Numbered from the stretch's first letter, positions 41,102-50,838 are shown. The stretch: DNA of 64,000 nucleotides from Methylobacter sp. (GCA_030684815.1 JAUXXQ010000140.1:1-64000), one strand, 5' to 3'. Numbers and translations: made by a program. The notes: generated from the letters alone by a model not told the origin.

Positions 41102-43737
41102 TGATAACCGATTACCACGCAAAATACTATGCTTACGAGCTAACCCGTCAATGTGCTGGCGGTGATGTTGATAGACTCTCGCAATCGTTATTTGATGCGA
41201 CTGTTGATCTTAACCCGCATCAAATCAACGCGGCATTATTCGCGCTTAATAATCCGTTAAACAAAGGCGTTATTCTTGCTGACGAAGTCGGTTTAGGTAA
41301 AACCATTGAAGCCGGTTTAGTGCTCTGTCAGTACTGGGCAGAACGCAAACGCAATTTGCTGATTATCTGTCCTGCTTCTTTGCGTAAACAATGGGCGCAA
41401 GAGTTGCGCGACAAATTCAATCTGCCTTCGCAAATTCTGGATGCCAACACCTGGCGGCAGTTAAAGAAACAAGGTGTCTACAATCCGTTCAACAATCATT
41501 GCATCAACATTCTGTCTTATCACTTTGCGGCGCGATTAGAAGAATCGTTAGTGATTGAACCTTGGCATCTTGTGGTCATGGATGAAGCGCATAAATTGCG
41601 CAACGCCTATCGTCCCAATAACAAAATGGGGCAAGCGTTAAAACGGGCCTTGTATGGACGTCAAAAATTACTGCTCACGGCAACACCATTACAAAATTCG
41701 CTGTTAGAGCTTTACGGCCTAACAGCATTGTTAGAACGTGAAGACAGTTACGCCTTACCGAAACGTCAACGTCATTTGACAGGACTAATACTGCGCAAAC
41801 TGTTAGCGTCCAGTACCCACGCGGTTCACAACACACTGATTACCATCAACCGCCGTTTGGAAGCGTTAAAAGCAGATCAAGCAGACGACACCGACATTGT
41901 TGCGGAGTTGATTGAAAACGATGATTTGGAAACGGATTATCTGGAAGAGCTGGATACCGACATCATTGACGATACCGAACAGGTCATCGACAAAGAGCAG
42001 CTGAATCAGGAAATCGTTGAACTGACGCTATTGATTGAACAAGCCGAAAAAATCAGCGACGACAGTAAAGCCAAAGCCTTACTCATTGCCTTAAACCAAG
42101 GCTTTGAACAAATGGCGGCAATGGGTGCGCCACGTAAAGCCGTCATCTTTACAGAATCAAAGCGCACTCAGGAATATTTACAACGCTATCTAGCTGCCAA
42201 TCATTACGACGGCCAGTTAGTCACCTTTAGCGGTACAAACAACAGTCCCGAAACCACACTGATCTATCAGCAATGGCTAGCGGAATATCAAGGCACCGAC
42301 AAAATTACCGGTTCACCGCAAATAGATAGAAGAACCGCGCTGATTGACCACTTCCAACAGCATGCGGAAATCATGATTGCCACTGAAGCCGGTGCGGAAG
42401 GTGTCAACCTGCAATTCTGTTCGTTACTCATCAACTACGACTTACCTTGGAATCCGCAACGGGTTGAACAGCGCATTGGCCGTTGCCATCGTTACGGGCA
42501 AAAATTTGATGTCGTCGTTATCAACTTTCTCAATCAAAGCAACTATGCCGATCAACGCGTACTGGAACTATTAACCGATAAATTCCATTTGTTTGATGGT
42601 GTGTTTGGTGCATCCGATGATGTCTTAGGCTCTATTGAATCGGGAATAGATTTTGAAAAACGCATACAAGCGATTTATGAAACCTGTCGCAGTACCGAAC
42701 AAATAGAAGCCGCTTTTGCCACGCTGCAAAAAGAAATGGAAGTGGACATCAGCAAGCAGATGCAAGAAACCCGGCAACAACTGCTGGAAAACTTTGATGA
42801 AGACATTCACGACCTGCTAAAACTTCAGCTGGATCAAGCAGAACAACGCTTGGATAAAATCAGTCGCTGGTTCTGGGCTGTCACGCAACACCAACTCAAA
42901 TCCTACGCGCAGTTTGACGAACAACAGCACCGCTTTCAGCTTCAGCACAATGTCATTAACGAAGCACCGCTAGGCGTCTATCAACTCATTGCACGTAGTC
43001 AAAAACAAAATCCTGCTAGCGTCAATGCGCATGTCTACCGGCTTAACCATCCACTCGGTGAATGGGTTTTGGAGACAGCAAAAAATAAAGTAACACCTTC
43101 AGCACACATTACTTTTGACTATACCGCGCATGGTGCCAAAGTCAGCGTCATTGAATCCTTATTAGGTAAATCGGGTGTATTGAAGCTACAGCTTTTTAGC
43201 ATTGAGGCATTGGATCGTAGCGAAGATCATCTGTTGTTTGCCGCAGTAACCGAAAACGGGCAAATACTGCCTGCTGAGACGGCACAAAAAATAATGCAAT
43301 TACCAGCGTCGGATTGCAAGCCAAGCATCGTCAGCGACAATCAGTAGATTGAGCAATCACTGTCCAATGCGCAAAACGACATCATCAAGTTGGTCAACAA
43401 CCGTAATTTGACGTTCTTTGAAGAAGAAGTCAGCAAACTGGATCACTGGGCGGATGATTTGAAGTTTGGACTCGAGCAAAGTATTAAAGATACCGATCAG
43501 CAAATCAAGGATGTCCGACGTAACGCTAAGATAGCGCCAACGTTGGAAGAAAAATTAGCACTCCAGAAGCAACAGCATGAGTTAGAGCGCACGCGCAATA
43601 AACAGCGTAAAGAGTTATTTGATCGTCAAGATGAAATAGACGAACGGCGGGAGACGTTGATTGGACAGTTAGAAAGCAAGCTCAATCAAAGCACTGCTAT
43701 TGAAGATTTGTTTATTGTTCATTGGAGCCTGAAATAG
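41101..43737 (+). pseudogene. SNF2-family helicase split by an in-frame amber codon
   Basis: The first part (GTG 41101 to TAG 43345-43347) encodes 748 residues of an SF2/SNF2 ATPase: LNPHQINAALFAL, Walker A ADEVGLGKTIEAGLV, Walker B VVMDEAHKLRN, LLTATPLQN, and motif VI PQRVEQRIGRCHRYGQ. The same frame then stays open past the TAG for another 129 codons to 43737, giving a coiled-coil tail (EEEVSKLDHWADDLKFGLEQ, LEEKLALQKQQHELERTRNK) with no ATG near its start. Helicases of this type with site-specific methyltransferase and Res neighbours normally carry that tail in one chain, so a CAG-to-TAG change is likely. The product lacks its last part, or needs read-through. SNF2-like helicases occur in several restriction and DISARM-like systems. 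Confidence 0.8.
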
Positions 43738-43797
43738 TGCGAATATTAAAGGCAATATTAGATCAGCTTCCATTAAGTTTTATAGGCATATATAAAA

Positions 43798-45201
43798 ATG
43801 ACAAAGATTACATTTGAAAATTTAGGGGCGATAGAATTCGGGGAAATAGAAATTTCTCAACTTACTGTGATATGCGGGGAAAATAATACAGGCAAGACCT
43901 ATGTTACTTACCTTGTTTATTGTCTGCTAAAAACCTGGAAGCATTTTGTAGATATTAACCTCAATGGAATACTGCGAGAGTTACATAAAAAAGGTGTCGC
44001 AAAAATTGACCTGCAAGAAAATGTAGCAAGCTCTTGGCAGGAAATTTGTGCTCAAGCGCTTGTAAAGTTTGAGGAGCAATTCCCGGAAATGTTGGCATCA
44101 AATAGCAATTTATTCAGCAAGCTTAAGCTGAGTGTTGACATTCCCTTAGGTACGCAATGGAAAACAAAAAGCTACAAAGATGAATTGCGCAGTAGTACTG
44201 GTAATCTTTTAATAACAATAAATAAACTAGAAAATTCAAGTATTGTAGAGTTTGCTGCCCCTGAGTCAGAATCTTTGGTTTCTCATGCGTTTGGTGATTT
44301 TATTGAAGATAAATTATTAGAGTTAATGCTTCATGAGAGCATACCTAATGTGTTTATTGGGAGCACGGAGCGAACAGGAGCGACCATATTTAGGAAGCAG
44401 TTAAATCTTGCTACCAGTAATCTTGTTGACTTATTAAGCCAAGTTCACAAACAAGGAGCTGATAGCTTAACCCCTCATCAGCTATTTGAAACAGTCTATG
44501 GTAAAAGAGATTACGCGCTAGCGGTAAAACATAATGTTGACTTTATAAATCAGTTGCCGAATACAAGCGCAGAAGAAGGGGAGCTATTAAAGTCATCACC
44601 TAATTTACTTGATATATTTGAAAGAATCGTTGGCGGAACTTATGTAACGAATAATGAAGGTGTTACTCAATTCAAACCTAGAGGTTCAAATCTAAAGCTT
44701 GGTTTGGGAGAAGCTTCTAGCTCCGTTCGTTCACTTCTAATTGTTTGGTATTGGCTAAAGTTTTTTGCAAAGAAAGGCGACATGTTAATGCTAGATGAGC
44801 CGGAATTAAATTTACATCCTTCTAATCAACGGAGATTAGCTAGGTTTATTGCTGCTTTAATTAAAGAAGGTGTTAAGGTTTTTCTTACGACGCACAGTGA
44901 TTATATAATCAAAGAATTTAATACTTTGATTATGCTAAATCAAGACTCTCCGAAAATAGCAGGAATTCTTGATAAACTTAAAGATTACACTTCCGAAGAT
45001 AAGCTTGATGCAAGTTGTGTTGCGGTTTATATGGCAAAAGAAGAATATATTTTGCGTCCAGGTGGAAAAAGAAAAACTAAGGCACGGACACTGGTTAAAG
45101 CTGAAATTAGCAAAACACTGGGAATTGAAGCAATAAGTTTTGATGAAACCATAGATGATATGAATTCTGTGCAGGAGGCTATCTATTATGGCCTTAACTA
45201 A
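43798..45201 (+). CDS. ABC/AAA-type ATPase of a putative defence pair
   Basis: A 467-residue ATPase with an SMC/OLD-like split cassette. Walker A is CGENNTGKTYVTY (about 26-38); a helical middle of 250 residues follows; signature-like LGLGEASSSVRSL; Walker B DMLMLDEPELNLHPSNQ with catalytic Glu; and H-loop FLTTHSDYII. No nuclease or TOPRIM domain was seen in the C-terminal 100 residues. ATPases of this build drive nucleases in Septu, PARIS and Gabija systems. The partner starts inside its last codons (14-base overlap). The DNA is noticeably AT-richer than in neighbouring genes, suggesting a separate origin. It sits 60 bases after the helicase reading frame, with no clear ribosome site. Confidence 0.78.
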   Translation: MTKITFENLGAIEFGEIEISQLTVICGENNTGKTYVTYLVYCLLKTWKHFVDINLNGILRELHKKGVAKIDLQENVASSWQEICAQALVKFEEQFPEMLASNSNLFSKLKLSVDIPLGTQWKTKSYKDELRSSTGNLLITINKLENSSIVEFAAPESESLVSHAFGDFIEDKLLELMLHESIPNVFIGSTERTGATIFRKQLNLATSNLVDLLSQVHKQGADSLTPHQLFETVYGKRDYALAVKHNVDFINQLPNTSAEEGELLKSSPNLLDIFERIVGGTYVTNNEGVTQFKPRGSNLKLGLGEASSSVRSLLIVWYWLKFFAKKGDMLMLDEPELNLHPSNQRRLARFIAALIKEGVKVFLTTHSDYIIKEFNTLIMLNQDSPKIAGILDKLKDYTSEDKLDASCVAVYMAKEEYILRPGGKRKTKARTLVKAEISKTLGIEAISFDETIDDMNSVQEAIYYGLN

Positions 45202-45766
45202 TGGATTAGATGCAATTAAAGCACTAACGAGTTGTTTGCAAGCGGATGGTTCTCAAGTATCGCATGTTATTCTTGAGGAAAAAGACCCAAAGGCAAAGTT
45301 AAAAAAATTAACAATTTCTGATCTGGATTCAAATGTTGTAGTACTAGCCACTGACGAAGGAAGGAAGCGTAATCAAGTAGCTTGTATGTCACCTTTATTT
45401 TCTGATGATGGTAAGTATGATCAAAATAGGGCCTGTGATGCAGTTTTCATCCGAAAGTCAGACGATGGCTATCAAGTTTGCTATGTTGATTTAAAATCAG
45501 ATTCTCCTTCTGGATTTGAAGGTCAATTCAAAAGCACCCAATGTTTTATTGGTTATGTTTGTGCTTTATCTGACAAATTATGCCAACAACCATTAAAGAT
45601 TATTCGTGAGCGATATGTTGTATTTCATACTGACTCAAGCGATGCAAAGCGATATGGAACAAAAACTAGAACTCGTTTCAGCCCTAATGATGCTAATTCG
45701 CCTTCCTCACCTAAAAAGTTTTGCGTTAAAAATGGCGATAGTGTGCGATTTTCGGAATTTTTCTAA
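45188..45766 (+). CDS. PD-(D/E)XK-like nuclease candidate, partner of the ATPase
   Basis: A 192-residue protein of no family I can name. In the middle, RACDAVFIRK and, 11 residues on, VCYVDLKSD form a D...DxK pattern, followed by FKSTQCFIGYV with a helix-borne Lys and Gln; this is the layout of a PD-(D/E)XK nuclease core. The C-terminal 40 residues are basic and Ser/Asn-rich (KRYGTKTRTRFSPND). No HNH or TOPRIM motif is present, which separates it from PtuB and AriB. It overlaps the ATPase gene by 14 bases and the Mod gene by one base (TAATG). An ATPase-regulated nuclease is the simplest reading, but the fold assignment rests on motif spacing only. Confidence 0.5.
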   Translation: MALTNGLDAIKALTSCLQADGSQVSHVILEEKDPKAKLKKLTISDLDSNVVVLATDEGRKRNQVACMSPLFSDDGKYDQNRACDAVFIRKSDDGYQVCYVDLKSDSPSGFEGQFKSTQCFIGYVCALSDKLCQQPLKIIRERYVVFHTDSSDAKRYGTKTRTRFSPNDANSPSSPKKFCVKNGDSVRFSEFF

Positions 45767-47433
45767 TGAGTAAAACTAAACTGGAATTAACCTGGATTGG
45801 CAAGGATAAAAGGCCGAAGCTGGAGCCGCGCATATTATTAGAAGACCCGAGTTTGTCGTATCACGCTAAACATCGCGTCAGTGATAACGATCAGTTTGAT
45901 AATAAGTTGATATTTGGCGATAACCTATTGGCGTTAAAAGCCCTAGAACAGGAATATAGAGGCAAGGTGAAATGTGTCTTTATTGACCCGCCTTATAATA
46001 CCGGTAGCGCCTTTACCCATTATGACGATGGTTTGGAGCATTCCATTTGGTTGTCGTTGATGCGGGATCGTTTGGAGATTATCCGTGAGTTATTGGCGGA
46101 TGATGGTTCGCTGTGGATCACGATTGACGATAATGAAGCCCATTATTTGAAAGTGATGTGTGATGAAATTTTTGGAAGAGCAAATTTCATTGCGAATGTG
46201 ATTTGGCAAAAAAAATTCTCCCCCCAAAATGACGCGAAGTGGATTAGCAATAGCCACGACCACATTCTCTGCTACGCGATTAATAAATCATCCTGGTTTC
46301 CCAATCAATTGCCAAGATCCCAAACTATGGATGATCGCTATAAAAATCCTGATAACGATCCAAAGGGGTCTTGGGCGTCAACTGATATTACTCGTGCGGA
46401 GCACAGGGATAGGGACTATTGGGGGCTAATTACCCCATCAGGAAAAGAAGTGTTTCCTGCAAAAGGAAGAAGTTGGAGTAGGCCGAAAGAGAATATTGAG
46501 AAGTTAAAGGAGCAAGGGCTCTTGTGGTTCGGCCCGAATGGAGATCGCATGCCTCGCCTAAAGAAATATCTAACGGAAATGGATGGCGGATTAACACCTC
46601 AAACCCTTTGGTTTCATGATGAGGTTGGAAACAATCAAGAAGCGAAGCGAGAAATCCTAAAACTAGATTTTGATTCGGTTTTTGATACACCGAAGCCAGA
46701 GCGCCTTCTTTTCCGTGTTTTGCATTTAGCTACCAATCCCGGAGATATTGTCCTAGATTCGTTTGCTGGTTCAGGAACTACTGGAGCAGTTGCTCACAAA
46801 ATGGGGCGTCGCTGGATTATGATTGAACTGGGCGATCATTGCCAAACCCATATCATCCCACGCCTGCAAAAAGTCATAGACGGCGAAGATCAGGGCGGTA
46901 TAAGCAAAGCCGTCAACTGGCAAGGCGGCGGCGGATTTCGTTATTACTCCTTGGCGTCGTCTTTAATGGAACAAGATCGTTGGGGTAACTGGGTGGTGAA
47001 TAAAAATTACAATCCAGCGATGTTGGCTGAAGCCTTATGTAAGCTGGAAGGTTTTACTTATGCGCCGTCTGATTTGCAATGGTGGAATCATGGCTATTCG
47101 TCTGAACAGGATTTTATCTACGTCACCACGCAAAACTTGTCACATCAACAGCTGGAAGAGCTGTCCTTAGAAGTGGGCGGTGATCGCTCCTTGTTAGTCT
47201 GCTGTGCAGCGTTTCGCGGTAAAGTGGATCAGTTTGCTAACCTGACCTTAAAGAAAATTCCCAAGATGGTGTTATCGCGCTGTGAATGGGCGCATGACGA
47301 CTACAGCTTGAATGTGGCGAATTTGCCGCTGGCGGAACCTGAACCTAGTGCTGAACGTCAAGCAAGACCAAGCAAAGCCAGTGCTAGGCAGGTGAATCAT
47401 GCACAAGGTGATCTATTTGGTACAGACGAATGA
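45766..47433 (+). CDS. Type III-like site-specific DNA methyltransferase (Mod)
   Basis: A 555-residue N6-adenine methyltransferase of the beta class. Motif IV CVFIDPPYNTGSAF (near 69) precedes motif I LDSFAGSGTTGAV (near 329), as in Mod subunits; LWITIDDNEAHYLK is the conserved post-IV strand. Between them, residues about 130-310 are the target recognition region, with codon use unlike the two ends, suggesting recent exchange. The C-terminal 150 residues form an accessory region ending in a basic tail. It methylates the recognition sequence and gives Res its specificity. It overlaps its neighbours on both sides (TAATG and ATGA). Res is not adjacent: a zeta-like pair intervenes. Confidence 0.9.
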   Translation: MSKTKLELTWIGKDKRPKLEPRILLEDPSLSYHAKHRVSDNDQFDNKLIFGDNLLALKALEQEYRGKVKCVFIDPPYNTGSAFTHYDDGLEHSIWLSLMRDRLEIIRELLADDGSLWITIDDNEAHYLKVMCDEIFGRANFIANVIWQKKFSPQNDAKWISNSHDHILCYAINKSSWFPNQLPRSQTMDDRYKNPDNDPKGSWASTDITRAEHRDRDYWGLITPSGKEVFPAKGRSWSRPKENIEKLKEQGLLWFGPNGDRMPRLKKYLTEMDGGLTPQTLWFHDEVGNNQEAKREILKLDFDSVFDTPKPERLLFRVLHLATNPGDIVLDSFAGSGTTGAVAHKMGRRWIMIELGDHCQTHIIPRLQKVIDGEDQGGISKAVNWQGGGGFRYYSLASSLMEQDRWGNWVVNKNYNPAMLAEALCKLEGFTYAPSDLQWWNHGYSSEQDFIYVTTQNLSHQQLEELSLEVGGDRSLLVCCAAFRGKVDQFANLTLKKIPKMVLSRCEWAHDDYSLNVANLPLAEPEPSAERQARPSKASARQVNHAQGDLFGTDE

Positions 47434-47948
47434 ATCAAAGAATCCTTATTATTGCGGGACCCAATGGCGCAGGAAAAACGACTTTTGCCCGCGCTTTTTT
47501 ACCGCAGGAAGCGCAATGTCAGCGTTTTATTAATGCGGATTTAATCGCTGCGGGGTTATCACCTTTTGCACCGGAAATTATGGCGATCAAAGCGGGTCGC
47601 TTGATGCTGAAAGAAATTGCAGATTGCGTAATGCATCAACATTCATTTGCCTTTGAAACTACTTTATCTGGATTGGCCTATTTACGGCATATCCAATATT
47701 GGCAAGAACAGGGTTATCAAGTGAGTTTGTATTTTTTGAGCTTGCCTAACGTTGAGGTGGCTATTGAACGAGTTGCCTTTAGAGTGCAACAAGGTGGGCA
47801 TCATATTCCTGAAGTAGTTATTCGGCGTCGATTTACTGCGGGGCTGAATAATTTTGCAAAATACTATCGGCCTATGGTTAACGATTGGGCACTATATGAC
47901 AACGCCGGTGAAGAGCCAGTTTTAAAGGAATGGGGAGAAAATACATGA
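47430..47948 (+). CDS. Zeta-toxin-like P-loop kinase
   Basis: A 172-residue protein. Walker A IIAGPNGAGKTTFARAF lies at about 7-23; FINADLIAAGLSP holds the Asp that binds substrate; SFAFETTLSGLAYL is the FETT motif of zeta-like kinases; FRVQQGGHHIPEVVIRRRF is the lid with Arg residues. Zeta toxins phosphorylate UDP-activated amino sugars and block wall synthesis; the short bacterial homologues are often called just AAA or zeta family proteins, and their toxicity is not always proven. It starts inside the Mod stop (ATGA) and its stop overlaps the 61-residue partner, a toxin-first pair. Its place between mod and res is unusual. Confidence 0.82.
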   Translation: MNQRILIIAGPNGAGKTTFARAFLPQEAQCQRFINADLIAAGLSPFAPEIMAIKAGRLMLKEIADCVMHQHSFAFETTLSGLAYLRHIQYWQEQGYQVSLYFLSLPNVEVAIERVAFRVQQGGHHIPEVVIRRRFTAGLNNFAKYYRPMVNDWALYDNAGEEPVLKEWGENT

Positions 47949-48130
47949 ATGCATCCGAATTGGAAAAGGCTAAAAATCCAGACTTGATTGCGTCTGTTAT
48001 AGCGATGAAACGTGCTGCTGAGTTGGCAAGACAAACCGCCATTGCAACTAATACCGGAATTGTGATTGTTAAGGATGGCAAGTTGTGCAGGGTGTCTGCT
48101 GAAGAATTGAAGTTGCGGGTTAATCCATGA
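47945..48130 (+). CDS. Small partner of the zeta-like kinase, possible antitoxin
   Basis: A 61-residue protein. Its first 40 residues are helical and start MNASELEKAKNPDLIASVIA, then AMKRAAELARQTAIATNTG, followed by a short beta pair IVIVKDGKLCRVSAEEL. Small proteins with an AMKRAA..LARQ..A helix followed by IV..DG.. are frequent partners of short zeta-like kinases. Start at 47945 overlaps the kinase stop by four bases; its own stop overlaps the Res start by four (ATGA). Antitoxin function is inferred from position and size. Confidence 0.65.
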   Translation: MNASELEKAKNPDLIASVIAMKRAAELARQTAIATNTGIVIVKDGKLCRVSAEELKLRVNP

Positions 48131-50811
48131 GTCAGAAAGTCTTACAAACCGTGTCTGGACGCTTGAGCTTACGCGCGCCGCAACGGGAATCATTGGAAGC
48201 GTTACAACAAGCGATTGCTGCGACACCGGACATATTGCATCCGAAACGGGATACTGTGGCCATACTGGACATTCTAAAATCTGAATTTCCAAAACTTTCG
48301 GATTTTGAACGCGAGTTTCCATCATTGTGTTTTGCTTTGGCAACCGGTGTGGGTAAAACCCGCTTGATGGGTGCTTTCATCAGCTATTTGCATCTGGCGC
48401 ATGACATCAGCAATTTTTTTGTTTTAGCGCCCAATTTAACCATCTACAACAAGCTAATCGCGGACTTTACACCTAATACACCCAAGTATGTGTTTAAAGG
48501 CATTGCGGAGTTTGCGGTTAATTCACCGAAAATCATTACTGGCGACGACTATGAAGTGAAAGGTCGTGCGCTGGATGTCTTTGCGTCTATTTCCATCAAC
48601 ATTTTTAACATTTCCAAAATCAATTCAGAGGTGCGTGGTGGTAAAGCCCCTCGCATCAAACGCTTATCCGAATATTTAGGTGATAGCTATTTCAATTATT
48701 TGGCGCAGTTGCCGGATTTAGTGCTGTTGATGGATGAGTCGCATCGTTACCGTGCTGATGCGGGTGTACGTGCGTTGAATGAATTAAAGCCGTTATTGGG
48801 TTTGGAACTGACTGCAACGCCGTTTACCGAATCCAACAAAGGGCCAGTACCGTTTAAAAATGTGGTTGTTGACTATCCGTTAGCGCGAGCGATGGACGAT
48901 GGTTTTGTTAAAGAGCCTGCTGTAGTTACGCAACGCAACTTTGATCCTTCGCAGCATTCCGCAGCGGATATTGAGCGTATCAAACTGATGGACGGTATTC
49001 GTTTGCATGAAGCGACTAAAGTTGAACTGCTGACTTATGCGCACGAAAATGATTTGGCAGTGGTTAAGCCGTTTATGTTAGTGATTGCCAGAGACACGAC
49101 ACACGCAGCGCAATTGTTAGAGTTGATGGAATCGTTGGCGTTTTTTGATGGCCGCTATCAAGGCAAAATTATTCAGGTGGATAGCAGTAAATCCGGTGCG
49201 GCTGAGGAGGAAATGATTTCCAGGTTATTGGCGGTAGAAAGTCATGACGAACCGACTGAAATTGTTATCCACGTCAACATGCTTAAAGAAGGTTGGGACG
49301 TTACCAACTTGTATACGATAGTGCCGTTACGTGCCGCTAATGCCAGAACTTTGATAGAGCAATCTATCGGCCGTGGCCTTCGTTTACCGTATGGTAAGCG
49401 TACCGGTGTTGCTGCGGTAGATAGATTGAATATCGTTGCGCACGATCGATTTCAGCAGATTGTGGATGAAGCGAATAATCCGGAAAATCCTTTGCGTTTG
49501 AAACAAGTGATACTGGATGCGCCTTCATCGGATGACAAAACTGAAAGCGTGTCTGTCAGTTCTAATCTGGACAACTTGATCAGCGGTAAACAGCAAAGCC
49601 TTACTTATCCATCAACTGAAAATAAATCACCTGTATTCAACGGCATTGCCGAACAAACTGTTGCACAATTTGCTATTGCTGAATTAAACAAGCTGCAACA
49701 CGCGCCTCAAACAGTGGCGACTAGCAAAGCCTTATTCAAGACGGAAGTGCAGCAATCAGTGATACAGGCGGTAACTGAACAGTTGGCAAGCGGACAACAA
49801 TTGCTGTTTGATTTGGAAAATCCGCTTGATGTCGCTGACATTGTGGCTAAAACGACTGAATTATTGGTGCAGCATACGATAGATATTCCGCGTGTGATCG
49901 TCGTACCGAAAGGCGAAGTCAGTTATGGCTATAAAGCCTTTACGCTGGATTTAAGCGGTTTGAATCTTCAACCATCAGAACGCGACATAATGATTCAGAG
50001 CCTGCAAACCAACGAGCAGGTTTTCATGGTTTCTCAGATTGGTTTAACGGAAGACAGGCCGGAAAACTACATCGTTCATGCGCTGATTGATTATGACGAC
50101 ATAAGCTACGATGACCATGCTGATTTGTTGTACGACTTATCGAGCCAAGTGGTGCAGCATCTCAAAGATAAGACGTTGTCTGATGAAGAAATCAACAATG
50201 TACTAAGCAACCATCGCCCGCTAATTGCCAAAGTCATCTACACGCAAATGGCTGCGCACTTTTGGGAAAAAGCCGATTCCTATGAGGTAGAGGTACGTAG
50301 CGGCTTTACACCGTTAAAGAGTTGCGCGTACACCATTGCAGCCGGACAAGCTGTTAATTCTTATCGCGATACCGTCACCGAGAAAGTAAAAATCAAACAG
50401 ATGCTGTTTGGTGGTTTCAGCAAGTGCCTATATCCCTTACAGAAGTTTGATTCCGATACCGAACGTCGCTTTGCTGTGATCTTAGAGCGCGATGTGCAGA
50501 AGTGGTTTAAGCCTGCAAAAGGTCAATTTAAAATTTACTATCGTGATGGTGTAGAGCATCCTGAATATGTGCCTGACTTTGTTGCTGAAATCAACGATTG
50601 CGTACTAATGGTAGAAACCAAGTCGCAAGCGGAAATGACCGATGCCATCGTACAAGCAAAAGCCGATGCCGCTTCTAAATGGTGTCAAAATGCTAGCGAG
50701 TACTTATTGAAAAACGGCGGTAAACCATGGAAATATTTGTTAATCCCGCATGATGAGGTTAAAGAAAATTTTCAGATTGGGGATTATTTGAAGAAGTTTG
50801 AAAAAACCTGA
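48127..50811 (+). CDS. Type III-like restriction subunit Res, SF2 helicase-nuclease
   Basis: A 894-residue ATP-dependent endonuclease subunit. Helicase motifs: LATGVGKTRLMGAFI (Walker A near 76), LLMDESHRYRAD (DESH box), LELTATPFTES, HVNMLKEGWDVTNLYTIVPL and IEQSIGRGLRLPYGKR (motif VI). A long helical linker precedes the C-terminal nuclease core EYVPDFVAEINDCVLMVETK, a PD...ExK arrangement near 815. It would cut unmodified DNA after translocation when complexed with Mod. Its start overlaps the small partner gene by four bases, so expression of Res depends on translation of the kinase pair. The operon ends here, 28 bases from the gpsA stop. Confidence 0.9.
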   Translation: MSQKVLQTVSGRLSLRAPQRESLEALQQAIAATPDILHPKRDTVAILDILKSEFPKLSDFEREFPSLCFALATGVGKTRLMGAFISYLHLAHDISNFFVLAPNLTIYNKLIADFTPNTPKYVFKGIAEFAVNSPKIITGDDYEVKGRALDVFASISINIFNISKINSEVRGGKAPRIKRLSEYLGDSYFNYLAQLPDLVLLMDESHRYRADAGVRALNELKPLLGLELTATPFTESNKGPVPFKNVVVDYPLARAMDDGFVKEPAVVTQRNFDPSQHSAADIERIKLMDGIRLHEATKVELLTYAHENDLAVVKPFMLVIARDTTHAAQLLELMESLAFFDGRYQGKIIQVDSSKSGAAEEEMISRLLAVESHDEPTEIVIHVNMLKEGWDVTNLYTIVPLRAANARTLIEQSIGRGLRLPYGKRTGVAAVDRLNIVAHDRFQQIVDEANNPENPLRLKQVILDAPSSDDKTESVSVSSNLDNLISGKQQSLTYPSTENKSPVFNGIAEQTVAQFAIAELNKLQHAPQTVATSKALFKTEVQQSVIQAVTEQLASGQQLLFDLENPLDVADIVAKTTELLVQHTIDIPRVIVVPKGEVSYGYKAFTLDLSGLNLQPSERDIMIQSLQTNEQVFMVSQIGLTEDRPENYIVHALIDYDDISYDDHADLLYDLSSQVVQHLKDKTLSDEEINNVLSNHRPLIAKVIYTQMAAHFWEKADSYEVEVRSGFTPLKSCAYTIAAGQAVNSYRDTVTEKVKIKQMLFGGFSKCLYPLQKFDSDTERRFAVILERDVQKWFKPAKGQFKIYYRDGVEHPEYVPDFVAEINDCVLMVETKSQAEMTDAIVQAKADAASKWCQNASEYLLKNGGKPWKYLLIPHDEVKENFQIGDYLKKFEKT

Positions 50812-50838
50812 TTATCACTGTTAATTTATGATTCTAAA

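Noticed and set aside
41101..50811. DISARM or BREX system
   Set aside because: No DUF1998, PLD, PglZ or BrxL-like proteins; Mod and Res with SNF2 fit a type III-like system better.
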